Both the position numbers and the translations under genes were made by a program. Source: Nitrosomonas sp. (GTDB lineage Bacteria; Pseudomonadota; Gammaproteobacteria; Burkholderiales; Nitrosomonadaceae). Taken from it: 8,255 bases of DNA. The stretch is from positions 1 through 8,255 of the forward strand of contig SXJH01000207.1 of assembly GCA_005779435.1 (NCBI GenBank), read 5' to 3'. Position 1 is the stretch's first letter. Each line of letters opens with the position of its first letter. Below, piece after piece: positions 1 to 5,347 of the stretch. The notes under the pieces were generated by a model. The model was not told the DNA's origin, did no database searches, and saw nothing but the letters and a program-made list of their open reading frames with translations.

Positions 1-45
1 CATAGTAATCTGCAAAACTTAAGCTCATAACGTTCATAACATTGA

Positions 46-65
46 ATAATAACGTTATTATAGCA
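46..65 (-). promoter_or_regulatory. Extended -10 promoter overlapped by a 16-bp palindromic operator candidate
   Basis: Read on the minus strand, 65-57 is TGCTATAAT, a perfect extended -10 (TGnTATAAT), which puts the start of transcription near position 50 running left. No good -35 is seen, as is common for extended -10 promoters. The perfect palindrome ATAATAACGTTATTAT (46-61) covers the -10 and the start point, a typical place for a repressor. Its core ATAACGTT recurs at 27-34. The palindrome has no T-tract after it, so it is a poor terminator for tatD. A frame beginning at 37 or 28 on the minus strand (MNVMSLSFADYY) stays open to the left edge and could be the start of the next gene, but its Shine-Dalgarno is poor. 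The promoter and operator are inferences from motif alone. Confidence 0.4.
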
Positions 66-88
66 TTTTGCGGGAGAGTTGGGGGAAT

Positions 89-883
89 TTACCGTGCAAA
101 GGTCTCATGTAAAGCATTTCCGGGAAGTTTAAACAATTTAACAAAGTTATTCGTGGTTGCCGTGGCGATGTCGCTTAAATCGACCGCACGCAAGCGGGCA
201 ATTTCTTCGGCCACATGACGTACAAACGCCGGTTGATTTTGTTTGCCGCGAAATGGCACGGGAGCCAGATAGGGAGAATCGGTTTCAATCAGTATGCGAT
301 CCAACGGGGTTTTTCTGGCAACCTCTTTCAGCGCCACCGCATTCTTGAATGTGACGATGCCGGAAAATGAGATGTAAAAATTCATTGCGATTGCTTGCTG
401 CGCCACTTCCCAGCTTTCGGTGAAGCAATGCATCACGCCCCCGACTTGCGCGGCATTTTCTTCCTGCATAATGCGCAAAGTGTCTACGGCAGCTTCTCTG
501 GTATGAATAATCAGCGGCTTATTCGCTTTTCTGGCTGCGCGGATATGCTGGCGGAAACGCTCGCGCTGCCATTCCAAATCGCCTTGCAGGCGAAAATAAT
601 CCAGTCCTGTTTCGCCGATGGCGATCACTTTAGGATGGTCGGCCAGTTTGGCAAGCTGATCGTCGGTAGGCTCGATTTCATTCTCGTAATCCGGATGCAC
701 GCCGACCGAAGCGTATAAATTATCATGCGTTTCAGCCAATGAGCGTACGCGCGGAAAATCAGGCAAGTTGACGCTGACGCAAAGCGCGTGCGTTACTTGA
801 TTGTTTCGCATATTCAGTAACAGTGCGTCCAAATCTTTGGCTAAATCGGGAAAATCGAGGTGGCAGTGCGAATCGATAAACAT
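89..883 (-). CDS. tatD: TatD-family metal-dependent hydrolase / 3'-5' DNase
   Basis: A cytoplasmic TIM-barrel hydrolase of the TatD/YcfH/YjjV family. Characterised members are metal-dependent 3'-5' exonucleases acting on DNA and RNA ends, with roles in DNA repair and, for some, RNA quality control. All family signatures are visible in the 264 residues: DSHCHLD (4-10, metal ligands H6 and H8), GETGLDY (90-96, bridging acid E91), HTREA (127-131), HCF (152-154) and ETDSPYLAPVPFRGKQ from residue 200 with catalytic D202. The length is normal and nothing is missing. The ATG at 883 fits the start of homologues exactly. There is almost no Shine-Dalgarno upstream, so translation may be coupled to queD, which ends 18 nt before. 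Which TatD paralogue this is (YcfH- or YjjV-like) cannot be settled by eye. Confidence 0.95.
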   Translation of the reverse strand: MFIDSHCHLDFPDLAKDLDALLLNMRNNQVTHALCVSVNLPDFPRVRSLAETHDNLYASVGVHPDYENEIEPTDDQLAKLADHPKVIAIGETGLDYFRLQGDLEWQRERFRQHIRAARKANKPLIIHTREAAVDTLRIMQEENAAQVGGVMHCFTESWEVAQQAIAMNFYISFSGIVTFKNAVALKEVARKTPLDRILIETDSPYLAPVPFRGKQNQPAFVRHVAEEIARLRAVDLSDIATATTNNFVKLFKLPGNALHETFAR

Positions 884-901
884 ATCAAAAGAATTTAATG
901 G

Positions 902-1351
902 TTAACGTTTGCCGCGATAAGCATCCGCCCAGCAATTAGGGGTTTCGAATACGCGCACATGTTCTAATTGCAGATGATTGCCGTAACTGTCCTGGTAAGC
1001 TGCATCCAAAATATCGAACGCGATCAATGCCAAATTCTCCGCTGTCGGCTGCACATCCAGCACGATGGTTTTATGATCTTCAATCGATTGCAAAAACTGC
1101 AATACCTTGGTATCGCCCGAATAGACCAGAAACGCATGATCCCATCGGTCGACCAGTACCGATTTGGCAATTCGCTTTACTTCGGAAAAATCCATCACCA
1201 TACCTTGCTGCGCTACGCCTTCGTCGGCGATAATACGCCCGGATAGCGTTATTTCAATGCAGTACCGGTGGCCGTGCAAATGGCGGCACTGACTGTTGTG
1301 CGTCGATATGCGATGCCCTGCATCAAATTCCAGCCTACGCGTGATTTGCAT
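902..1351 (-). CDS. queD: 6-carboxy-5,6,7,8-tetrahydropterin synthase (QueD/PTPS family)
   Basis: Converts 7,8-dihydroneopterin triphosphate to 6-carboxytetrahydropterin, the second step from GTP towards preQ0 and queuosine, a modified base of tRNA anticodons. In the 149-residue form the zinc ligands are H13 (FDAGHR) and H26/H28 of HLHGH. C22 just before it matches the catalytic cysteine of the CxxLHGH pattern, and DHAFL, PTAENLA and the late FETPN glutamate complete the family pattern. The ATG at 1351 opens directly on the conserved MQITRRLEFDAGHR. A TTG at 1402 would add 17 residues without family resemblance and would run into the divergent gene, so it is disfavoured. The Shine-Dalgarno is weak. 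Upstream neighbour on the opposite strand is a radical SAM protein; tatD follows 18 nt downstream in the same direction. Confidence 0.92.
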   Translation of the reverse strand: MQITRRLEFDAGHRISTHNSQCRHLHGHRYCIEITLSGRIIADEGVAQQGMVMDFSEVKRIAKSVLVDRWDHAFLVYSGDTKVLQFLQSIEDHKTIVLDVQPTAENLALIAFDILDAAYQDSYGNHLQLEHVRVFETPNCWADAYRGKR

Positions 1352-1376
1352 ACGAACCGATGAATTAAAAAATGGA

Positions 1377-1382
1377 ATTGTA
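1377..1382 (-). promoter_or_regulatory. Possible -10 box of the queD-tatD transcript
   Basis: On the minus strand these bases read TACAAT, five of six matches to the -10 consensus, which would start transcription about 20 nt before the queD ATG. The -35 is poor: TTGGAA at 1402-1397 is too close at 14 bp. If right, the promoter lies inside the first codons of the divergent radical SAM gene. Confidence 0.25.
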
Positions 1383-1385
1383 ACA

Positions 1386-2246
1386 TTGCAAGTACCTTCC
1401 AAACTATTGAATACCGTTGATCATAGTCGCGATAACGTCGGTCTGACGTATGTTTATCCCGTGGTGTCTCGCCGTGCGGGAGGAGTTTCTATCGGTATCA
1501 ATTTGAACCCGAACAATGCATGCAATTGGCGCTGTATCTATTGTCAGGTGCCGGATCTCAAACGAGGTTCCGCGCCGCCCGTCGATTTGAAAAAACTGGA
1601 AGCCGAGCTGCGGTATTTTTTACATGAATTGATTGACGGCGATTTCATGCAACGGCATGTGCCTCCCGAAGCCAGGAAAATTCACGACATCGCATTATCG
1701 GGCAACGGCGAACCCACCAGTGCGGCGGAGTTCGATCAGATAATCGAAGCGATTGGTCGTGTAACGAAAGATTATGCATTGCCTGCCGATTTGAAAATTG
1801 TGCTGATAACCAACGGCAGTTTGATTTACCGGGCTAACGTACAAGCCGGATTAAAGCGGATGGCCGCGTTGAACGGTGAAGTTTGGTTTAAGTTTGATCG
1901 TGCGTTGCCTAAGGAGAGGCAAAGAATCAACAACACCTATATCGGCTTAAAAAAAATCCACTCGCATATTAAAATAGCGGCGGCGCTTTGCCCCACTTGG
2001 CTGCAAACCTGCATCTTCAAGATCGATGGATTGCCGCCTGGCGAAGAGGAAATAACGGCTTATTTGGGTTTCTTGCAGCAATTGATTGGCGATGGAATTC
2101 CTATCCGAGGTGTCGTTCTTTATGGGCTTGCGCGCCCCTCCTTGCAACCCGAGGCGGCACGGCTTTCCTCCATTGATGAAGATTGGTTAACTGCGCATGG
2201 CGCAAAGATAGGTGCTCTGGGTTTGCCGGTAAAGCTCAATCTGTAG
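1386..2246 (+). CDS. Radical SAM protein of unknown function (TYW1-like / COG0731-like)
   Basis: An iron-sulfur radical SAM enzyme, reaction unknown. Visible are the cluster motif CNWRCIYC (C46, C50, C53 from this start; CxxxCxxC), the SAM-binding glycine motif LSGNGEPT, a strand ending in VLITNGSLI, and WFKFDRALPKERQRINN, which recalls the W-x-K-x-D segment of the TYW1/COG0731 group. It is not a typical QueE, which is shorter and has a differently arranged cluster motif. The start is uncertain. The frame runs back without a stop to TTG 1296, ATG 1308 and GTG 1341, but these lie antisense inside queD. Family-like sequence begins at LQVPSKLLNTVDHSRDN, so TTG 1386, preceded by TGGA at 1373-1376, is preferred; TTG 1407 is also possible. 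Divergent pairing with queD hints at tRNA or deazapurine chemistry, but this is only inference. Confidence 0.8.
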   Translation: MQVPSKLLNTVDHSRDNVGLTYVYPVVSRRAGGVSIGINLNPNNACNWRCIYCQVPDLKRGSAPPVDLKKLEAELRYFLHELIDGDFMQRHVPPEARKIHDIALSGNGEPTSAAEFDQIIEAIGRVTKDYALPADLKIVLITNGSLIYRANVQAGLKRMAALNGEVWFKFDRALPKERQRINNTYIGLKKIHSHIKIAAALCPTWLQTCIFKIDGLPPGEEEITAYLGFLQQLIGDGIPIRGVVLYGLARPSLQPEAARLSSIDEDWLTAHGAKIGALGLPVKLNL

Positions 2247-2257
2247 CGATTAACATG

Positions 2258-2290
2258 CCGTTCCGTAACGGGAAAATGATTTGTTTCTTA
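2258..2290 (+). terminator. Weak terminator candidate after the radical SAM gene
   Basis: CCGTT (2258-2262) pairs with AACGG (2267-2271) around a four-base CCGT loop, 11 nt after the stop codon. A loosely T-rich stretch follows (TTTGTTTCTT) after GAAAATGA. The stem is only 5 bp and the T-tract is displaced and interrupted, so efficiency would be low. Confidence 0.25.
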
Positions 2291-2310
2291 TTTGCAACAC
2301 AGAAATTTTT

Positions 2311-2352
2311 TTGATATTAATCAATAATAATAGATTATGTAACTGATATATT
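2311..2352 (+). promoter_or_regulatory. FNR/ANR-type class II promoter of the porin gene
   Basis: TTGATATTAATCAA (2311-2324) is a perfect match to the FNR-family consensus TTGAT-N4-ATCAA. Downstream, TGATATATT (2344-2352) is an extended -10 with hexamer TATATT at 2347-2352, which predicts transcription from about 2359. The box centre at 2317.5 then lies at -41.5, the exact spacing of class II FNR/CRP activation, where the regulator replaces the -35 contact; indeed no -35 is seen. This suggests activation under low oxygen (FNR/ANR) or by nitric oxide (DNR/NnrR type, which use the same box). The predicted 5' leader is about 164 nt. Two independent motifs at the canonical distance make chance unlikely, but binding is not shown by sequence. 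Confidence 0.65.
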
Positions 2353-2395
2353 TAAACAAGTGGCAAAACGAAGGTAAAAATGGCGTAAATAGAGG

Positions 2396-2448
2396 CATCT
2401 TATCGATGATATGAGCAGAGCCTAATCACATATAATGGCGTCTCATAT
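2396..2448 (+). promoter_or_regulatory. Second TATAAT box and inverted repeats in the porin leader
   Basis: TATAAT at 2431-2436 is a perfect -10 hexamer, but no acceptable -35 lies 16-18 bp upstream and there is no TG extension. Around it are an imperfect 18-bp palindrome at 2396-2413 (seven of nine pairs, core ATCGAT) and an inverted repeat of ATATGAG (2409-2415) with CTCATAT (2442-2448). The latter could form a hairpin in a transcript started near 2359. A second promoter or a leader structure are both possible; support is weak. Confidence 0.25.
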
Positions 2449-2522
2449 TGGTCCGCAAAAACAATACCATAACAAGATAAATCATTCCGAGTTCCAGTTT
2501 ATTAATCCACAGGAGTTTTTTA

Positions 2523-4217
2523 ATGAAATCATCAAGCATTTTTTCTTTTTCGGCAGATTCTTTTGCCGAATTAAAAGTGCATGGAGTAAAAAGCATGCAG
2601 CATAGGTTATTTCAAGCAAGTTTGTGTTGCATCGCTATTATGTCTCTGGCTTTCCAAGCGCATGCGACCAGTCCTGCGGCTGCTTCAACGCCGACAGCGG
2701 CTTCGGCTCCGGCCGCTGCAAATCAAAGCACAGCCAGCGTGGTGTTTGATCGATCCAAGGTGCCGCCGGTAACGCCGATGCCGCGCCCTGGTTTATTTAT
2801 GCTGCCGCCTGCAGCCCCCGGCTATTTTTCCTTCTGGGATTTGATGACCGGTAAAAAAAGCGAAAAACCGCCAGTCGCTCCTTACGCGCCATTTGCATTA
2901 TTGCCGACCTCTGCCTCCGATATCGATTTTCGCTATTTGGATACGCCAGGACATGAGAAAGATGTCTTCGATCCATTGAAGCGGATTCAGTTGGGTAGCG
3001 ATTGGTTGTTGTCTTTTGGCGGTAATTTTTGGTACCGCTATACGCATGAGACGGATAGCCGGTTAAATTCTGCCGACATCAACAACGATTTCCACATGTT
3101 GCGTACAAGATTCCATGCCGATTTATGGTATCGCGATCGAGTGCGTCTGTTTGCTGAATTCTTGGATGCGCGCGCTTTCGGCTCCGAATTGCCGCCATTG
3201 ATAACGGATAGAAATCATGCCGATTTGTTGAATTTGTTTACCGATATCAAAGTAGCCAATGCCAACAACGGACCGGTTTACATCCGTGTCGGCCGCCAAG
3301 AATTGCTGTACGGTTCGCAACGATTGATCTCAACACTGGATTGGGTTAATACCCGAAGAACCTTCCAAGGTGTGAAAGCGTTCTGGCGTACTGCCGAGTG
3401 GGATGTGGATGCATTCTGGGTGCGCCCGATGATTATCGAGAAAGGCAATGTCGATAATTGGGATACGCAGCAAAACTTCTTCGGTTTATGGGCAACCAAT
3501 AAACCAAAACCAGGTCATTTGATCGATCTGTATTTCCTGAGTCTGGAAAACGAGCGTAATCTCTCGGCTGCCAACGTATTGGCAGGCAATATCCTGCAAG
3601 GCAATTCTCATGTACATACGATGGGCGGTCGTTTAGCCGGTAATGTCGATAATTTCCTGTACGAATTGGAAGGTATGTATCAATTCGGCCGACGCTCCAA
3701 TATGGATGTGTCCGCATTTGCTGTAGCGACCGGTGTCGGCTATCGCCTGCCGTTGCCGATGAATCCTCAAGGCTGGATACGGTATGATTTTGCTTCCGGC
3801 GATAGCAGGCATACCGACGGCAGAAGCAACACCTTCAACCAGTTATTTCCGTTCGGCCATTATTACATGGGCTTCTTGGATCGTATCGGACGTCAGAACG
3901 TGCACGACATCAACGCACAGTTCACATTGCATCCGATGCCGTGGATTACTTTCATAACCCAATACCATCGGTTCTATCTGGCCAATAACCGCGATTATTT
4001 ATACAACGCGGCTGGCCTGGCGACTTATCGCGATGTCAACGGGCAATCCGGTAGTCATGTGGGCGATGAGCTTGATTTTCGTTTAAATTTGCATGTTAAT
4101 CGCCATCAGGATGTGTTGCTTGGCTATTCGAAAATGTGGACGGGTGAGTTCCTGAATAAACAAGCGCCGGGAATAAATCCGGATCTCTTCTATATTCAAT
4201 ACAATATCCGATTCTAA
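2523..4217 (+). CDS. AlgE-like outer-membrane porin (alginate-export family)
   Basis: Predicted outer-membrane beta-barrel of the alginate-export (AlgE-like) family. AlgE of Pseudomonas carries anionic polysaccharide across the outer membrane; many relatives in species without alginate genes have unknown substrates, so the cargo here is not assigned. The 564 residues contain a signal peptide best read from M25 (MQHRLFQASLCCIAIMSLAF), cleaved after QAHA at 48, then an Ala/Pro/Thr-rich stretch to about 70, a proline-rich linker to about 135, and from about 140 alternating aromatic strands with RVGRQELLYGSQRLI near 256-270, typical of the family. It ends in YIQYNIRF, with the C-terminal Phe expected of barrel proteins. 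Starts at 2523 (AGGAG 7 nt upstream) and 2595 (GGAG 8 nt upstream) both have good ribosome binding sites. It is monocistronic between an FNR-type promoter and a strong terminator. Confidence 0.85.
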   Translation: MKSSSIFSFSADSFAELKVHGVKSMQHRLFQASLCCIAIMSLAFQAHATSPAAASTPTAASAPAAANQSTASVVFDRSKVPPVTPMPRPGLFMLPPAAPGYFSFWDLMTGKKSEKPPVAPYAPFALLPTSASDIDFRYLDTPGHEKDVFDPLKRIQLGSDWLLSFGGNFWYRYTHETDSRLNSADINNDFHMLRTRFHADLWYRDRVRLFAEFLDARAFGSELPPLITDRNHADLLNLFTDIKVANANNGPVYIRVGRQELLYGSQRLISTLDWVNTRRTFQGVKAFWRTAEWDVDAFWVRPMIIEKGNVDNWDTQQNFFGLWATNKPKPGHLIDLYFLSLENERNLSAANVLAGNILQGNSHVHTMGGRLAGNVDNFLYELEGMYQFGRRSNMDVSAFAVATGVGYRLPLPMNPQGWIRYDFASGDSRHTDGRSNTFNQLFPFGHYYMGFLDRIGRQNVHDINAQFTLHPMPWITFITQYHRFYLANNRDYLYNAAGLATYRDVNGQSGSHVGDELDFRLNLHVNRHQDVLLGYSKMWTGEFLNKQAPGINPDLFYIQYNIRF

Positions 4218-4231
4218 GCTTGTTCGACGAA

Positions 4232-4262
4232 AAAACACCCCATGCGCTTTGTGGGGTGTTTT
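4232..4262 (+). terminator. Intrinsic terminator of the porin gene
   Basis: AAAACACCCCA (4232-4242) pairs perfectly with TGGGGTGTTTT (4252-4262) around a nine-base loop, 14 nt after the porin stop. The T residues form the distal part of the stem. It separates the porin from yqaA. Confidence 0.85.
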
Positions 4263-4308
4263 CCCTATTGATACAGCGGCAATCTGCTGATTAGATTGTG
4301 CGGTATTT

Positions 4309-4314
4309 TATAAT
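4309..4314 (+). promoter_or_regulatory. -10 box before the yqaA-like gene
   Basis: TATAAT, a perfect -10, lies 19 nt before the ATG at 4334, predicting transcription from about 4321 and a leader of only some 13 nt. The best upstream hexamer is CTGATT (4287-4292, 16-bp spacer), three of six. The preceding terminator means the gene needs its own promoter, which supports this call. Confidence 0.45.
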
Positions 4315-4333
4315 TTCATAGCATAAAACTTAA

Positions 4334-4753
4334 ATGGACGAACAATCCAGTCTGTTGACATTGTTTGTGAGCAGCTTTCTCGCGGCAACGCTTCTTCCCG
4401 GCGGATCCGAGGCTGTTTTGGCGGGAGTGTTGCTGGCTTTTCCCGAACTGCATTGGCAAGCACTGATACTCGCCACCGTCGGCAATACACTCGGCGGTAT
4501 GAGTTCTTATGCCATCGGGCGTTTTTTGCCGGATGAGCAGGCATTACATGTGAGATTGGGGAAGCACGCACAGAAATTGGAGTGGGTGCGTCATCATGGC
4601 AGCCCGATTCTTTTGCTGTCGTGGGCCCCTATAATCGGCGATATATTATGCGTTGCCGCAGGGTGGTTGCGCACCAATTGGGTGTGGGCCTTGTTGTTCA
4701 TTGCGCTGGGAAAATTCGCACGGTATTGGGTGATTGCCACGGCTATTTCTTGA
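4334..4753 (+). CDS. yqaA: YqaA-family inner-membrane protein (DedA/VTT-related)
   Basis: A small polytopic inner-membrane protein related to the DedA/VTT (SNARE-associated) superfamily, whose members include lipid scramblase-like and membrane-homeostasis proteins; the specific role of YqaA is not known. At 139 residues it has the family's usual length (about 140). Conserved points are SSFLAATLLPGGSE near residue 13, which may form a re-entrant segment, GNTLGG with a following Gly-rich helix, a basic cytoplasmic linker (about 70-92), the LLLSWAPIIGD motif, and a last helix ending GKFARYWVIA. Three to four hydrophobic segments are visible. The ATG at 4334 fits the family start; the Shine-Dalgarno is very weak and the predicted leader is short. 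It stands alone between the porin terminator and the rimP leader. Confidence 0.88.
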   Translation: MDEQSSLLTLFVSSFLAATLLPGGSEAVLAGVLLAFPELHWQALILATVGNTLGGMSSYAIGRFLPDEQALHVRLGKHAQKLEWVRHHGSPILLLSWAPIIGDILCVAAGWLRTNWVWALLFIALGKFARYWVIATAIS

Positions 4754-4792
4754 TGGATAGCGATTAATCCCAAGCGATGGTTTTTATAAAGG

Positions 4793-4822
4793 TTTTCATA
4801 AAATAGTTCCGAATTTTATAAA
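4793..4822 (+). promoter_or_regulatory. Candidate promoter of the rimP-nusA-infB operon
   Basis: TTTTCA (4793-4798, four of six) and TATAAA (4817-4822, five of six) are separated by 18 bp, which predicts transcription from about 4829 and a 60-nt leader containing the hairpin at 4852-4874. The region is generally AT-rich with several TATAAA-like words, so the choice is tentative. Confidence 0.3.
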
Positions 4823-4851
4823 TATTTGTTAAACTACAAGATGTAATTGAG

Positions 4852-4874
4852 ATGGGCTTTGCAGCCCATTTTTT
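4852..4874 (+). terminator. Terminator-like hairpin (attenuator candidate) in the rimP leader
   Basis: ATGGGCT (4852-4858) pairs with AGCCCAT (4863-4869) around a TTGC loop and runs straight into six T residues (4869-4874), the form of an intrinsic terminator. It ends only 15 nt before the rimP ATG, so it either ends transcription from yqaA or works as an attenuator of the rimP operon. A rimP-leader RNA of this type, a hairpin plus U-tract just before rimP, has been described in proteobacteria, which favours attenuation; I assign it from shape and place, not from a covariance search. Confidence 0.7.
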
Positions 4875-4889
4875 ATTTGTGGCGGAGCT

Positions 4890-5318
4890 ATGGTACTGGA
4901 AGAATTGTTGGAATCGACTCTAAAAGGGATGGGATACGAGTTGATCGATGTGGAGCAATTGGCGCACAATAAATTAATCCGGATTTTTGTAGATAAAGAA
5001 GGCGGTATTACGATTGATGATTGCGTGACGATCAGTAATCACTTGAGTCGGTTGTTTGCGGTTGAGAATATCGATTATGGCCGATTGGAGGTTTCGTCGC
5101 CCGGAATGGATAGACCATTACGCAAAGAAGCGGATTTTGCACGTTTCACAGGGGAAGTGGTTAAGTTGAAGTTGCGCGTTCCGCTGCAGGGGCAAAGAAA
5201 TTTTGTGGGAGTTTTGCGGGAAATAAATAATGGCATAATAAAACTTGATGTGGAAGGCAAACTGCTAGATTTTGAATTGAGTAATCTTGGAAAAGCGCGT
5301 TTGGTTCCAAGATTATAG
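4890..5318 (+). CDS. rimP: Ribosome maturation factor RimP
   Basis: Cytoplasmic assembly factor that binds the free 30S subunit and helps mature its 3' domain and central pseudoknot. The 142-residue protein has the expected alpha/beta N-terminal domain opening with LEELLESTLKGMGYELIDVE, the family signature LEVSSPGMDRPL (67-78), and a C-terminal SH3-like small barrel ending in LGKARLVPRL. Length is normal, slightly short of the E. coli protein. The ATG at 4890 fits the family start, though its GGAG (4884-4887) is only 2 nt away, unusually close; the T-tract of the leader hairpin ends just before. It is first in the rimP-nusA-infB operon, 29 nt ahead of nusA. Confidence 0.96.
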   Translation: MVLEELLESTLKGMGYELIDVEQLAHNKLIRIFVDKEGGITIDDCVTISNHLSRLFAVENIDYGRLEVSSPGMDRPLRKEADFARFTGEVVKLKLRVPLQGQRNFVGVLREINNGIIKLDVEGKLLDFELSNLGKARLVPRL

Positions 5319-5337
5319 ATATCCTAAGATAATTTGG
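5282..5337 (+). promoter_or_regulatory. Mutually exclusive hairpins at the rimP-nusA junction
   Basis: A perfect 11-bp inverted repeat, TAATCTTGGAA (5282-5292) with TTCCAAGATTA (5305-5315), spans the last codons of rimP. Its right arm can instead pair downstream: CCAAGATTAT (5307-5316) with ATAATTTGG (5329-5337), nine pairs with one bulged G. The two folds cannot coexist, and the second ends 2 nt before the nusA Shine-Dalgarno GGAGGA (5340-5345). Ribosomes finishing rimP would melt the first hairpin. A translational switch or coupling device is an inference. Confidence 0.4.
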
Positions 5338-5347
5338 CTGGAGGATT

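Noticed and set aside
46..61. Palindrome read as a terminator of tatD
   Set aside because: The stem is AT-rich and no T-tract follows it on the minus strand; the overlap with an extended -10 suits an operator better.
395..718. Plus-strand open frame of 107 codons opposite tatD
   Set aside because: It is fully antisense to an intact, strongly recognisable TatD protein and its translation shows no domain-like pattern.
1296..1385. Long N-terminal extension of the radical SAM protein
   Set aside because: The extra 30 residues are antisense to the zinc-site region of queD and look unlike the rest of the protein, so they are probably not translated.
4754..4889. A metY-type tRNA before rimP, as in E. 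coli
   Set aside because: No cloverleaf, T-loop or CCA-end pattern is seen; the stretch is AT-rich and holds only a promoter candidate and one hairpin.
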